DNA of 64,000 bases from Enterococcus faecium. Lineage in GTDB: Bacteria; Bacillota; Bacilli; Lactobacillales; Enterococcaceae. The stretch spans positions 1,700,001-1,764,000 of the forward strand of contig NZ_CP118955.1 of assembly GCF_029023785.1 (NCBI RefSeq). Direction: 5' to 3'. Position 1 is the stretch's first letter. Every line of letters begins with the position of its first letter. Shown piece by piece: positions 1-10,607 of the stretch. The notes below the pieces were generated by a model. It saw only the letters and a list, made by a program, of their open reading frames with translations, did no database searches and had not been told where the DNA came from. The position numbers and the translations under genes are program-made.

Positions 1-1033
<1,033 letters not shown>

Positions 1034-1107
1034 AGTTCGAACAATCTTGCGATTGTTAAGCTCAATTTGTTTGCTAGCATATTGCTTGCTTGTTAAAAAT
1101 GTTTGTT

Positions 1108-1127
1108 GTCTTGAATTGAATCAAGAC
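1108..1127 (-). other. rRNA leader hairpin
   Basis: A perfect 7-bp inverted repeat (GTCTTGA / TCAAGAC with a 6-nt loop) sits between the last promoter and the 16S 5' end. It is in the position of the boxB-like or processing stem of rRNA leaders. Its role is inferred from position only. Confidence 0.5.
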
Positions 1128-1159
1128 GCCCTACACATTTGGTTTGTCTTACTTTGTTC

Positions 1160-1170
1160 AGTTTTCAAAG
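1160..1170 (-). promoter_or_regulatory. boxA-like antitermination element of the rRNA leader
   Basis: On the minus strand this reads CTTTGAAAACT, resembling the boxA core bound by NusB/S10 in Bacillus-type rRNA leaders. It lies downstream of all three promoters and upstream of the leader hairpin, which is the expected order. Assignment is by motif and position. Confidence 0.6.
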
Positions 1171-1200
1171 GTCTAATCTTTTTGTTTCAACAACTCTTTA

Positions 1201-1229
1201 ATCTTATCAGATTCAGAAGAGAATGTCAA
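1201..1229 (-). promoter_or_regulatory. rRNA promoter, proximal
   Basis: Minus strand: -35 TTGACA (1229-1224), 17-bp spacer, -10 TAAGAT (1206-1201). It is the closest of three tandem promoters to rrs and has a perfect -35 hexamer. Confidence 0.75.
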
Positions 1230-1287
1230 CAACTTCTTTGTTTATTTTTTCTAAACGTCTTTGCCACTCATTAGCAGCGACTTGATT

Positions 1288-1316
1288 ATCATATCATCTT
1301 TATTGTTATTTGTCAA
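1288..1316 (-). promoter_or_regulatory. rRNA promoter, middle
   Basis: Minus strand: -35 TTGACA (1316-1311), 17-bp spacer, -10 TATGAT (1293-1288). Perfect -35 and 5/6 -10 matches to the sigma-A consensus. Confidence 0.75.
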
Positions 1317-1383
1317 TAACTTTTTCGAAGTTTTTTTCGATAAAATCAAGCTTTATTAGCTATCTCATCCAAACGACTTCGTT

Positions 1384-1412
1384 ATTATAACATGACATCA
1401 AAAGTGCGTCAA
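1384..1412 (-). promoter_or_regulatory. rRNA promoter, distal
   Basis: Minus strand: -35 TTGACG (1412-1407), 17-bp spacer, -10 TATAAT (1389-1384). Perfect -10. The stretch upstream of it (1413-1694) is very AT-rich and holds no gene I can support; part of it may act as an UP-like region (inference). Confidence 0.75.
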
Positions 1413-1694
1413 CACTATTTTTTATAATTTTTAGTGACACCTTAAAGGAATCATTTAGAACAAATAATAATATAGCAATCTCTTTATAAAATTGCAATAG
1501 AAAATTCCCTATTTTTATTTATTATTTTTAAACACGAATATTACAGCATTTTATTGTTTTTTCGTTCATCTAAAAGCTACTTACATTTAATTAACGGATG
1601 TTATTCTATTTAATTGTTCGCTAGTTTTTTTATAATGACATCCCTGAATTTCTCACTTGCTTGTATTTTGTACCTTATTCTTTGTTGGATATAT

Positions 1695-1726
1695 AAAAAA
1701 ACAAGTAAAGCACATGCTTTACTTGT
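1695..1726 (-). terminator. Intrinsic terminator overlapping the kinase stop codon
   Basis: Perfect 12-bp arms (1701-1712 and 1715-1726, tip forming the loop) are followed on the minus strand by a U run (1700-1695). The TAA stop of the histidine kinase gene (1719-1721) lies inside the stem. It ends the two-component operon before the rRNA promoters. Confidence 0.9.
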
Positions 1727-3224
1727 CTTCTGCCTTTGCGATAGGAATAAAGATTCTAAAAATTGTCCCTTGCCCTACTACACTTTCTGCTAAGATACGT
1801 CCTTTATAGTTTTCAACCAGTTGTTTAGCGATAGACAACCCCAGACCATTTCCACCCTTCGTTCTAGCTCTTGCTTTATCCACTCGATAAAAACGATTGA
1901 AGATCTTATTAAGGTCTTCTTTGGGTATTCCTTCGCCAAAGTCCTGAATCGCGATCTCAAATTCATTCAGAGTGGAAGAAATAGAGATATGGACTTCTTT
2001 TCGTGTAGTTGAATACTTTACTGCGTTATCCAATATGATAATGATTAATTGTTCAAAGTGATTACGATAAATTTGCAGGGTCACTTCTTTTGTCAAATCA
2101 TCATCTAAAGTGATCACATAGTCTGGATATAATATCTTGAAATTATTATAAACTTGATAGGTGACTTCTTTTCCTTTAGTTGTTTCATTCGCATAATGAA
2201 CATCTACTTGTTCTGCTCTTGATAAGTCTAGCATCTCTTGAACTAAGCTTTTCATACGGCTGATTTCTTGCATGCTGGCGCTTAATGATTCTTCTAATAT
2301 CTCAGGATCATCTTTCCCCCAACGATTTAGCAGACTAAGATGCCCTTCAATAATTGCAACAGGTGTCCTTAACTCATGAGATACGTCTTCCACGAATTGC
2401 TCTTGTTGTTCAATATACAAACGCATACGGTCAAGCATCTCATTGAATATTTCAACTAAATCTGCCAATTCATCATTTGTGTCGATTTCAGGCATGTAGA
2501 TATCTGATTGCGGATCTTTACGTATAGTATCCATTGTATCTCTGAGTACCTTGAGTGGTTTTAAGAAATAAGAAGATAAAAAGAAACCTAAAATACTACT
2601 TAAGATCAAAGAAACAACTTCTAAAACAATAAGAGTCAATAATAGCTTATTTCGAATATCATAGAAAGAAGATAATTCATAGAAGCTTTGCGCATAGCCG
2701 ATCTTTTCTCTTGTACCTTTAGAATATATAGGCTGGATAGATAAAAAGCCAGTTTTTCCTTCTAGTGTAACGATCGTTGGAACTTTACGTGTAGTCTGAA
2801 TCAGGTTTCGACTGTTTTCATGGGTTTTAAAAATCAAGTTCTCGTCCAAATCATAAACATAAAGATCCATTGATGGCTGCCCTAGCTCAGCTATAAAGGA
2901 ATCGATCTTCATTAAGTTTCCTTCGACCAGTGAAGTATGATCTACGACCTCATCTCCGTCATTTGTCGCTTTCGTCAGATTACGATACGTATTTACTAAT
3001 GTCAGTTCTTCATCCGAGTTAGCCAAACGAGAAGCTACTTCTGAAATCGTACGCTCTACATTGTTTCTTTCTTTTGCCACAATCAGATTGATAGATGATT
3101 TATAGGTAATGACAGCGAAAATTGTAAACACAACGAATATGAAGAAAGAACTCGCAAAGGCCCACTTGATTGTCAAGGAGGGCCCTTTCAGTTCTCTTTT
3201 TTCCGATTTTTTCGGCTTTATCAC
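1719..3224 (-). CDS. Two-component sensor histidine kinase, LisK/EtaS/CovS-type
   Basis: Membrane histidine kinase of 501 residues. TM1 is at about 21-41, an extracytoplasmic sensor loop at about 42-192, TM2 at about 193-217, then a HAMP linker (about 218-272). A HisKA dimerisation domain carries phospho-acceptor H283 in VSHELRTP. A HATPase_c domain follows, with N box LDNAVKYS, G1 DFGEGIP and G2 [12 protein letters not shown]. All catalytic motifs are intact. The gene overlaps the upstream response-regulator gene by 4 bp, so the two are translationally coupled. By partner similarity it belongs with Listeria LisK and E. faecalis EtaS, linked to envelope and acid stress and to virulence. The exact signal cannot be read from sequence. 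Confidence 0.93.
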   Translation of the reverse strand: MIKPKKSEKRELKGPSLTIKWAFASSFFIFVVFTIFAVITYKSSINLIVAKERNNVERTISEVASRLANSDEELTLVNTYRNLTKATNDGDEVVDHTSLVEGNLMKIDSFIAELGQPSMDLYVYDLDENLIFKTHENSRNLIQTTRKVPTIVTLEGKTGFLSIQPIYSKGTREKIGYAQSFYELSSFYDIRNKLLLTLIVLEVVSLILSSILGFFLSSYFLKPLKVLRDTMDTIRKDPQSDIYMPEIDTNDELADLVEIFNEMLDRMRLYIEQQEQFVEDVSHELRTPVAIIEGHLSLLNRWGKDDPEILEESLSASMQEISRMKSLVQEMLDLSRAEQVDVHYANETTKGKEVTYQVYNNFKILYPDYVITLDDDLTKEVTLQIYRNHFEQLIIIILDNAVKYSTTRKEVHISISSTLNEFEIAIQDFGEGIPKEDLNKIFNRFYRVDKARARTKGGNGLGLSIAKQLVENYKGRILAESVVGQGTIFRIFIPIAKAEDK

Positions 3225-3907
3225 GAGCGCATCACATAACCTGTTCCGCGTACAGTTTGGATATAGCTTTCCTCCCCGGGAACGTCAATTTTGTTGCGAA
3301 GATAACGAATATATACGTCCACTACGTTTGTTTCAACTTCTGTTTCGTATCCCCACACTTTATTTAGTAAAACGTCACGTGCTAATACCACGTTCACGTT
3401 TTCCATTAAAGTAAGCAGCAACTCGTATTCTCTTTTTGTTAGTTCAATTACTTCATTTCCGCGACGTACGACACGGTTTTCTTTTTCGATAGTCAAATCG
3501 CGATAAGTAATAGTAGTTTGTTTAGCCACATTTTTATCGCCTTCAATATCGATTCGACGCAACAATGCACGAAGACGTGCTAATAATTCTTCGATAGCAA
3601 ATGGTTTGACGATGTAGTCATCTGCTCCGTGGTCAAGTCCAGATACACGATCGATCACAGAATCTCTTGCAGTCATCATAATGATTGGTGTATTTTTGAC
3701 TTGGCGTACACGTCTGCAGACTTCTAAACCGTTCAATTCTGGGAGCATCAGATCCAACAATATGGCATCCCACTCATTATTTAATGCCGCATCTAAACCA
3801 GTTCGGCCGTTGTAGTGGACTTCTGCGTTATACCCTTCATGCTTCAACTCTAGCTCGACAAATCGTGCCAAGTTCTTTTCATCTTCAATGATTAGAATAT
3901 TGCTCAT
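3221..3907 (-). CDS. OmpR/PhoB-family response regulator, LisR/EtaR/CovR-type
   Basis: A 228-residue DNA-binding response regulator. The N-terminal receiver domain has the acidic pair E8/D9, phospho-acceptor D52 in LLDLMLP, and K101 in VKPF. The C-terminal winged helix (about 130-226) carries [11 protein letters not shown] and the [12 protein letters not shown] recognition region. The end, [14 protein letters not shown], is typical of CovR/LisR/ArlR proteins. It is first in a two-gene operon and overlaps the kinase start. A good Shine-Dalgarno (AGAAAGGA) precedes the ATG. Homologues control envelope stress and virulence genes; the regulon here is unknown. Confidence 0.94.
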   Translation of the reverse strand: MSNILIIEDEKNLARFVELELKHEGYNAEVHYNGRTGLDAALNNEWDAILLDLMLPELNGLEVCRRVRQVKNTPIIMMTARDSVIDRVSGLDHGADDYIVKPFAIEELLARLRALLRRIDIEGDKNVAKQTTITYRDLTIEKENRVVRRGNEVIELTKREYELLLTLMENVNVVLARDVLLNKVWGYETEVETNVVDVYIRYLRNKIDVPGEESYIQTVRGTGYVMRS

Positions 3908-3954
3908 TTATTATTTTATCCTTTCTATTCTACTGGCTTTTTAAAAACTCTATC

Positions 3955-3983
3955 ATTATACCGATAATATGCTTAAAAATCTA
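3955..3983 (-). promoter_or_regulatory. Possible promoter of the two-component operon
   Basis: Minus strand: perfect -10 TATAAT (3960-3955) with a weak TAGATT -35 at 17-bp spacing (3983-3978). It lies about 50 bp upstream of the start codon. The poor -35 suggests activation or autoregulation (inference). Confidence 0.45.
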
Positions 3984-4011
3984 TAGTCATTTTATCATGG
4001 ATAGCAATTTT

Positions 4012-4056
4012 AAAAAAGAGCTGAAGTCTACTCATAACAATCGACTTCAGCTCTTT
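4012..4056 (-). terminator. Intrinsic terminator of gnd
   Basis: Perfect 14-bp stem (4015-4028 with 4043-4056), 14-nt loop and an A run at 4012-4017 that reads as U on the minus transcript. It separates gnd from the two-component operon. Confidence 0.93.
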
Positions 4057-4099
4057 CGTCCTCTTTTTATTTTCTCATTTCCTAACAGCCGAAAGACTA

Positions 4100-5521
4100 T
4101 TATTCTTCATGGTACCATGAGTAATGGAAGATTCCTTCTTTGTCGACACGCTCATAGGTATGTGCGCCAAAGTAATCGCGTTGGGCTTGGATTATATTTG
4201 CAGGCAGACGTTCTGCTCTGTATGAATCGAAGTAAGCGATGGCTGATGAGAAAGTCGGTACAGGTACGCCAGCTTGGACAGCCAAGGCAACGACGTCTCT
4301 GACTGATTGCTGATATTTTTTCGTGATTTCAACGAAGTAATCATCTAGCAATAAATTTTCGATCTCAGGATTTTTGTCATAGGCATCCGTAATTTTTTGC
4401 AAGAATCGAGCTCGGATGATACATCCAGCGCGCCAGATTTTTGCGATTTCACCAAATGGCAAGTCCCAATCAAATTCTTTTGAAGCGACACGTAATTGAG
4501 CAAATCCTTGGGCATAACTCATGATTTTACTGAAATACAACGCTTCTCGGATTTTTTCGACCAATTCTTTTTTGTCTCCCGTGAACTCAAAATCGTTCGT
4601 ACGAGACAAAATCTTGCTTGCTTGTACGCGTTCTTCTTTATAAGCAGAAATATAGCGGGCAAATACAGATTCAGTGATCAATGGAAGTGGCACACCTAAG
4701 TCAAGCGCGCTTTGGCTTGTCCATTTACCTGTTCCTTTATTCCCAGCTGCATCAAGGATCACATCTACTACTGGTTTACCTGTTCCTTCATCGTCTTTAC
4801 GTGTCAGAATGTCAGCAGTGATTTCTATCAAATAGCTGTCTAATTCGCCTTGATTCCATTCTTTAAAGATATCAGCCATTTCTTCTACTGAAAGGTTTAA
4901 AATATTCTTCATTAAGTCATAAGATTCAGCAATCAGTTGCATATCTCCATACTCAATACCGTTGTGTACCATTTTCACATAATGTCCGGCTCCATTTGGG
5001 CCAATATATGTGACACATGGTGCTCCGTCTTCTGCTTTTGCAGAAATTTGCTCTAAGATTGGTGCAACTAGCGCATAGGCTTCTTTTTGTCCACCAGGCA
5101 TGATTGAAGGTCCTTTTAAAGCTCCTTCTTCACCACCGGAAACGCCTGTACCGATAAAGTTGATGCCAGAGTTGGCTAACTCTTCATTACGACGCATCGT
5201 ATCTTTAAAGAATGTATTTCCTCCGTCAATCAAAATATCGCCTTTATCAAGGTGAGGAAGTAACTCTTGGATTGTTGCATCTGTTGCCGGTCCTGCTTTG
5301 ACCATTAGCAAGATCCGACGTGGTTTCTCGATAGATTCTACAAATTCTTCGATTGTATATGTTGCTTTGAAATTTTTATCTGGGTGTTCTTCTACTACAG
5401 CGGTTGTTTTAGCCCCTGTACGATTGAATAAAGCCACTGAATAGCCGCGGCTTTCTATGTTCAAGGCTAGATTTTTACCCATAACGGCCATACCGACAAC
5501 GCCGATTTGTTGTTTTGACAT
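4100..5521 (-). CDS. gnd: 6-phosphogluconate dehydrogenase (decarboxylating, NADP+)
   Basis: Oxidative pentose-phosphate enzyme: 6-phosphogluconate + NADP+ to ribulose 5-phosphate + CO2 + NADPH, cytosolic dimer. The 473 residues match the usual full length. The N-terminal Rossmann motif [15 protein letters not shown] is followed by the NADP-selecting NRT. The substrate signature is [21 protein letters not shown], the active-site segment [13 protein letters not shown], and the C-terminal all-helical domain holds the tail. It is monocistronic, with its own promoter (5564-5592) and terminator. Confidence 0.97.
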   Translation of the reverse strand: MSKQQIGVVGMAVMGKNLALNIESRGYSVALFNRTGAKTTAVVEEHPDKNFKATYTIEEFVESIEKPRRILLMVKAGPATDATIQELLPHLDKGDILIDGGNTFFKDTMRRNEELANSGINFIGTGVSGGEEGALKGPSIMPGGQKEAYALVAPILEQISAKAEDGAPCVTYIGPNGAGHYVKMVHNGIEYGDMQLIAESYDLMKNILNLSVEEMADIFKEWNQGELDSYLIEITADILTRKDDEGTGKPVVDVILDAAGNKGTGKWTSQSALDLGVPLPLITESVFARYISAYKEERVQASKILSRTNDFEFTGDKKELVEKIREALYFSKIMSYAQGFAQLRVASKEFDWDLPFGEIAKIWRAGCIIRARFLQKITDAYDKNPEIENLLLDDYFVEITKKYQQSVRDVVALAVQAGVPVPTFSSAIAYFDSYRAERLPANIIQAQRDYFGAHTYERVDKEGIFHYSWYHEE

Positions 5522-5563
5522 ATGAACTCCTCCTACATACGGGATTTCTCCCTAATCTCTTAC

Positions 5564-5592
5564 ATTATAGCTTAACACGGCTACATTGCAAA
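5564..5592 (-). promoter_or_regulatory. gnd promoter
   Basis: Minus strand: -35 TTTGCA (5592-5587), 17-bp spacer, -10 TATAAT (5569-5564). It lies about 45 bp upstream of the gnd ATG, which is preceded by an AGGAGGAG ribosome site. Confidence 0.75.
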
Positions 5593-5626
5593 CTAAAGAA
5601 CAACATATTTTTTATTTACCGACTAC

Positions 5627-5668
5627 AAAAAAATAAACCTCAAGGCTCCATGGTTAGCCTTGAGGTTT
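5627..5668 (-). terminator. Intrinsic terminator of yceD-rpmF
   Basis: Perfect 13-bp stem (5635-5647 with 5656-5668), followed on the minus strand by an almost pure U tract (the A run at 5627-5633). It lies 22 bp after the rpmF stop. Confidence 0.93.
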
Positions 5669-5690
5669 TACATTTTCTAATTAAAATGTA

Positions 5691-5870
5691 TTAAGCTTCT
5701 TTTGACATTACGTCCTTACCATCATAGTAACCACAATTTGCACATACGTGATGGCTTTTTTTCATTTCACCACAGTTTGGACATTCGTTTAACCCTTTGA
5801 TTGTCAATTTGTAGTGTGTACGACGTTTTGCTTTTTTAGCTTTTGATGTTCTTCTAGCTGGTACTGCCAT
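5691..5870 (-). CDS. rpmF: 50S ribosomal protein L32
   Basis: A 59-residue protein beginning [20 protein letters not shown], the classical L32 N-terminus. Two CxxC pairs (C30/C33 and C43/C46) form the zinc ribbon, so this is the zinc-binding form; no C-minus paralogue is seen in the window. It follows yceD by 57 bp, the widely conserved yceD-rpmF arrangement, and ends at a strong terminator. The ribosome site AGGAGG is in the intergenic gap. Confidence 0.97.
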   Translation of the reverse strand: MAVPARRTSKAKKAKRRTHYKLTIKGLNECPNCGEMKKSHHVCANCGYYDGKDVMSKEA

Positions 5871-5927
5871 TTTGCTACACCTCCTTGTAAAGTCTTGTAT
5901 CTAAATTAGACACAATATATTCCAATC

Positions 5928-6497
5928 TTACTTGTTATCGTCGTCTTTTGATTTAGAATCAAAAAGTTCAGATAGTTTTGCAAGACGAGGATCAATTTTA
6001 TTCTCGGCTTCTTCCATTTTTCTGCGCTGGTATTCTTCTTCGGAAACAACTTCCCAATCATTGCCTTTTGGAAGTTCTGTTGCTGCTTCCTCTTCTTTTG
6101 TCAATACCCGCATTGGAATCGCCAATAAGATGTTGTCTTCAATCGACTCTGCTAAATTCAATAATGGACCTTCAATTAGCAAAATCTCATCTGCAGACAT
6201 TTGTTCATCTCTACTTTGGAATTGTTCTTCTGTCATGAATACTTCGTCTACAGAAAAATCCATGGGCAGTTCAACAGGTTCTAGTGAACGTGTTGAAGGA
6301 ACTGTCAAAGTCGTCTGCACAGTGTAATGAACGATATAGCCTTTCTTATCAACTGAGACCAAACCTTCGACTTCCACTGGCGCAACATCAAGTATTAAAT
6401 TGTCTCGCTTCATGAGAGCGGCTTTCAAGTCGAGCGTCTCATGAAAAGTTAACGGTGTCTCCTGGTATTTTCTCAATTCCAATAAAGACCATTTCAT
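5928..6497 (-). CDS. yceD: YceD/DUF177 family protein
   Basis: A 189-residue acidic cytosolic protein, similar along its length to the DUF177 (YceD) family that is almost always encoded just upstream of rpmF. Homologues have been linked to 23S rRNA accumulation and ribosome assembly; the biochemical role is not settled. The C-terminus is highly charged (KIDPRLAKLSELFDSKSKDDDNK). It is transcribed from a consensus sigma-A promoter (6526-6554) with a GGAGTG ribosome site. The assignment rests on similarity and gene order. Confidence 0.88.
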   Translation of the reverse strand: MKWSLLELRKYQETPLTFHETLDLKAALMKRDNLILDVAPVEVEGLVSVDKKGYIVHYTVQTTLTVPSTRSLEPVELPMDFSVDEVFMTEEQFQSRDEQMSADEILLIEGPLLNLAESIEDNILLAIPMRVLTKEEEAATELPKGNDWEVVSEEEYQRRKMEEAENKIDPRLAKLSELFDSKSKDDDNK

Positions 6498-6525
6498 TTT
6501 TCATCACTCCTAAGCAACAAAAGCA

Positions 6526-6554
6526 ATTATACAGGGCAAAAAGCATGTTGTCAA
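6526..6554 (-). promoter_or_regulatory. yceD-rpmF promoter, perfect sigma-A consensus
   Basis: Minus strand: TTGACA (6554-6549), 17-bp spacer, TATAAT (6531-6526). Both hexamers are identical to consensus, as suits a ribosomal protein operon. Confidence 0.88.
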
Positions 6555-6600
6555 TGAAATTTTCTTGACACCTTGCAGTTCATAAAAAAACAGAAAAATC

Positions 6601-6629
6601 TTTATTAGAAAGCCTCTGTTTGCTATCAT
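6601..6629 (+). promoter_or_regulatory. Possible promoter of the LysR gene
   Basis: Plus strand: -35 TTTATT (6601-6606), 17-bp spacer, extended -10 TGC-TATCAT (6621-6629). Divergent from the yceD promoter. Confidence 0.5.
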
Positions 6630-6682
6630 CCTCAGAATCATTTACAATAATCATTATTCCATTAAAGGAGCGGATGATCTTC

Positions 6683-7585
6683 ATGAACACGAAAGATATC
6701 GAATACTATGTCCAAATCGTCAAACAAAAAAATTTTACGAAAGTGGCTAATTATTTCCGTGTGAGCCAACCTACTATTACATATGCATTACAACGTCTTG
6801 AAAAAGAGTTTGACACCGTACTTATTACAAGAGATCGATCGCATCACGAATTAATCGTCACGCCTTCTGGAAAGCAGCTGTTTCTCCATGCACAAACCAT
6901 TCTCCAAGAGATTTCTACTGCAAGAGCTGAAATCACTCAGTTGCAAAAGAAAAAGCTTCGTTTTGGCATGCCTCCTATTATCGGCAATGAATACTTTCCT
7001 AAACTGTCAAGTTACTTTATCAAGCATGAATTGATGAATCAAATTGAGATTACCGATGGAGGCTCTCGGGACTTATACGGGATGATCCGACAAGGGAGGA
7101 TCGATTTAGCTGTATTAGGCTCAACACAGCCAATCGTGGATCAATATTTAGAAACAGAGTTACTTTTGGACAAACGTTTCATGATCGTCGTGCCACCTAC
7201 ACATCCTCTTTCCAAGCAGGATACTGTCTCTTTCAAAGATATAGCAGATGAACAGTTTGTACTATTGAACGAACATTATGTCCACCCCGCAGCATTCACT
7301 AAGCTTTCTAAACAAACACATACTCATCCAAAAGTTGTTTATCAAAGCAATGACTTGACGATTTTAAAGAGTATGGTCCGAGAAAATGTGGGTATCGGTT
7401 TTTTGGCAGAGATTGCTGTCCATCCTGAAGATCATTTAGTTTGCCTCCCTCTTTCAGATGAAGTTCAGCCTCGCTTCTTGATTTCATTGGCAAAACGAAC
7501 ACAGCAGATCGTCACGCCTCTTCAAGAACAAGTAGTCCAAGTTATCCATGAATTCGTTACAGCACAAAAAAACAGCTCTTCGTAA
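6683..7585 (+). CDS. LysR-family transcriptional regulator
   Basis: A 300-residue LTTR. The N-terminal winged HTH (about 1-60) contains NFTKVANYFRVSQPTITYALQRLEKEF. A periplasmic-binding-protein-like effector domain follows (about 90-295). I chose the ATG at 6683 because it lies 12 nt after AAAGGAG and gives the family-standard MNTKDIEYYV start. The in-frame ATG at 6674 is only 3 nt from the Shine-Dalgarno, and a still longer frame upstream has no ribosome site. The overall look resembles MleR-type (malolactic) regulators, but no malolactic genes are nearby and the target is unknown. It is convergent with pyk and shares its terminator. Confidence 0.9.
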   Translation: MNTKDIEYYVQIVKQKNFTKVANYFRVSQPTITYALQRLEKEFDTVLITRDRSHHELIVTPSGKQLFLHAQTILQEISTARAEITQLQKKKLRFGMPPIIGNEYFPKLSSYFIKHELMNQIEITDGGSRDLYGMIRQGRIDLAVLGSTQPIVDQYLETELLLDKRFMIVVPPTHPLSKQDTVSFKDIADEQFVLLNEHYVHPAAFTKLSKQTHTHPKVVYQSNDLTILKSMVRENVGIGFLAEIAVHPEDHLVCLPLSDEVQPRFLISLAKRTQQIVTPLQEQVVQVIHEFVTAQKNSSS

Positions 7586-7601
7586 AAGAAGAGCTGTTTT
7601 T
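7568..7601. terminator. Bidirectional terminator between LysR gene and pyk
   Basis: Perfect 14-bp stem (7568-7581 with 7588-7601), 6-nt loop, flanked by A and T runs on either side. It therefore works for both convergent genes. The LysR stop codon (7583-7585) lies in the loop. Confidence 0.9.
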
Positions 7602-7619
7602 ATTTTTTATTAAGCTAAA

Positions 7620-9404
7620 TTAGATAGCTGTTGTTTCGCCACGGTAAACGATGCCGCGACGTGAATCAACGGTAATCAATTCACCTTCTGTAATTGTTGT
7701 TGTTGCGCCTTTAGCACCAACGATTACAGGAATATCTTGTGCAATTCCTACAACTGCAGCGTGAGAAGTCAATCCGCCTTCTTCAACGATAACAGCAGCT
7801 GCTTTTTCGATTGCAGGCATATATTCTTTGTCAGTTGATGGTACAACTAGAACCATTCCGTCTTTTGCTTTTTTTACAGCTTCTTCAGCAGATGAAGCAA
7901 TAACTGCATTTGCAACGACAGATTTTTGTCCAACGCCTTGAGCTTCTAATAATTTAGAACCAATCATTTGAATTTTCATCACGTTAGTTGTTCCGCGTTC
8001 ACCAACTGGTACACCAGCAGTGATCAAGATTAAATCGCCTTCTGATGCGAAACCTAATTCAACAGCTTTTTTAGCTGCTAGTTCAAACATTTCATCAGTT
8101 GTTGATGGTTTTTCAGCAACTGTTGGGTAAACGCCCCAGTTTAACATCAAACCACGTTTTGTGCGTTCGTCAAAAGTAACAGCCAAGATATCTGCATCTG
8201 GACGATATTTTGAAATCATTTTTGCAGTGTATCCTGATTCAGTTGCAGCAACGATTGTTTTCACGCCTAGATTTTTTGCAGCACGAGCTACAGATAAACC
8301 GATTGTTTCAGTTACATCTGTTTTATCGAATTCGTTCAATTGGAATGTACCTAATTCTGATAATGCATTTTCAGCTTCTTGGTCGATACGTGCCATTGTT
8401 GAAACAGCTTCAACTGGGTAGTCCCCGTTTGCAGATTCACCAGATAGCATTGTTGCATCTGTGCCATCAAATACAGCGTTAGCAACGTCAGAAGCTTCCG
8501 CACGTGTTGGACGTGGGTTTTCTTGCATTGATTCTAACATTTGTGTAGCAGTGATAACTGGGATACCAGCAGCATTACATTTTTTGATAATGCGTTTTTG
8601 AACCATTGGTACTAGTTCAGCTGGGATTTCAACACCCATATCTCCGCGGGCAATCATAACACCGTCAGAAACTTTGATGATTTCGTCAATGTTGTCGATA
8701 CCTTCTTGAGATTCGATTTTAGGGAAGATTTGAACATGAGTCATGTCTTTTTCTTCTAAGATTTCGCGGATATCTAGAACGTCTTGTGCTTTACGTACAA
8801 AACTTGCAGCGATAAAGTCGATATCGTTGTCTAAACCAAAACGAATATCGTCAGCATCTTTTGGAGTAATACCTGGCAAACTAATAGAAACGCCTGGTGC
8901 ATTTACCCCTTTACGTGATCCTAGCATACCTGCATTTTTAACTTCTACGACTAATTCACGGTTTGCTTCGTCTTTTTCAATGATTTGCATATCGATCAAA
9001 CCATCATCAAATAAAATGTGTCCGCCAACGTGAACATCGTCAAATAATCCTGGGTAAGTAACCGCGATTTTTTCTTTTGAACCTACATGTTCAGGATCCA
9101 TAGAGATGCGTGTTTGATCTCCTACTTCAAATTTGATGTATCCTGCACGACCAAAATCAGCTTCTGTTGTGCCTTGAACAGTTGTACGGATTTCAGCTCC
9201 TTTTGTATCTAAAAGAATACCGACATCTTTTCCTGTCTTTTTAACTGCTTCACGGACCATAGTCATACGTGATAATTGTTCTTCATGGTCACCATGAGAA
9301 AAGTTAAAGCGGAAGACATTTGCCCCAGATTCAATCAATTGAGAAATAATTTCTACTGAGTTACTTGCTGGTCCTAATGTACTAACGATTTTGGTTTTTT
9401 TCAT
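7620..9404 (-). CDS. pyk: Pyruvate kinase, with C-terminal PEP-utilising domain
   Basis: Final ATP-generating step of glycolysis: PEP + ADP to pyruvate + ATP. The 594 residues include the canonical core: KTKIVSTLGPAS start, IFPKIESQEGIDN with the catalytic Lys, and MIARGDMGVEIP with the metal-ligand region. The extra C-terminal domain contains GGLTSHAAVVG, as in Bacillus pyruvate kinases (about 585 residues). The gene follows pfkA by 73 bp, and the two form the pfkA-pyk operon common in lactic acid bacteria. Only a small intercistronic stem-loop lies between them. Confidence 0.97.
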   Translation of the reverse strand: MKKTKIVSTLGPASNSVEIISQLIESGANVFRFNFSHGDHEEQLSRMTMVREAVKKTGKDVGILLDTKGAEIRTTVQGTTEADFGRAGYIKFEVGDQTRISMDPEHVGSKEKIAVTYPGLFDDVHVGGHILFDDGLIDMQIIEKDEANRELVVEVKNAGMLGSRKGVNAPGVSISLPGITPKDADDIRFGLDNDIDFIAASFVRKAQDVLDIREILEEKDMTHVQIFPKIESQEGIDNIDEIIKVSDGVMIARGDMGVEIPAELVPMVQKRIIKKCNAAGIPVITATQMLESMQENPRPTRAEASDVANAVFDGTDATMLSGESANGDYPVEAVSTMARIDQEAENALSELGTFQLNEFDKTDVTETIGLSVARAAKNLGVKTIVAATESGYTAKMISKYRPDADILAVTFDERTKRGLMLNWGVYPTVAEKPSTTDEMFELAAKKAVELGFASEGDLILITAGVPVGERGTTNVMKIQMIGSKLLEAQGVGQKSVVANAVIASSAEEAVKKAKDGMVLVVPSTDKEYMPAIEKAAAVIVEEGGLTSHAAVVGIAQDIPVIVGAKGATTTITEGELITVDSRRGIVYRGETTAI

Positions 9405-9433
9405 TTAAAAAACTCTCCCATTCAATTTTGTTT

Positions 9434-9458
9434 ATTTAAAGCTGTACACAGCTTAAAT
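9434..9458 (-). other. Intercistronic stem-loop between pfkA and pyk
   Basis: A 6-bp core stem (AAGCTG at 9439-9444 with CAGCTT at 9449-9454) is extended by flanking A/T pairs. It lacks a U tract, so it is more likely an mRNA-processing or stability element than a terminator (inference). Confidence 0.45.
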
Positions 9459-9477
9459 AGCTTGGTTTCTTTCACTC

Positions 9478-10449
<972 letters not shown>

Positions 10450-10471
10450 TCACCTCATTAAAATACTTTAT

Positions 10472-10488
10472 CCTAAGTATGACTTAGG
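10472..10488 (-). promoter_or_regulatory. Palindrome in the pfkA leader
   Basis: A perfect 7-bp inverted repeat (CCTAAGT-atg-ACTTAGG) lies between the predicted transcription start and the pfkA ribosome site. It could be an operator or an mRNA hairpin. It does not match the CcpA cre consensus, and I do not recognise it. Confidence 0.4.
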
Positions 10489-10521
10489 TTTACAACCATT
10501 TTTGCGTTAACCACGACTAAC

Positions 10522-10550
10522 ATTCTAACATTATTTTTCTCACTTGTCTT
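10522..10550 (-). promoter_or_regulatory. pfkA-pyk promoter (extended -10)
   Basis: Minus strand: -35 AAGACA (10550-10545), 17-bp spacer ending TGT, -10 TAGAAT (10527-10522). Confidence 0.6.
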
Positions 10551-10607
10551 GATTTACGGATAAAAAAATGAAAAAAAATGAAAGCAAGTAGTATTTTTTA
10601 CCGTAAG

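Noticed and set aside
10555..10606. Inverted TTACGG/CCGTAA flanking an A/T-rich stretch after dnaE
   Set aside because: The arms are short and far apart, and no U tract follows in the dnaE direction. Not a convincing terminator.
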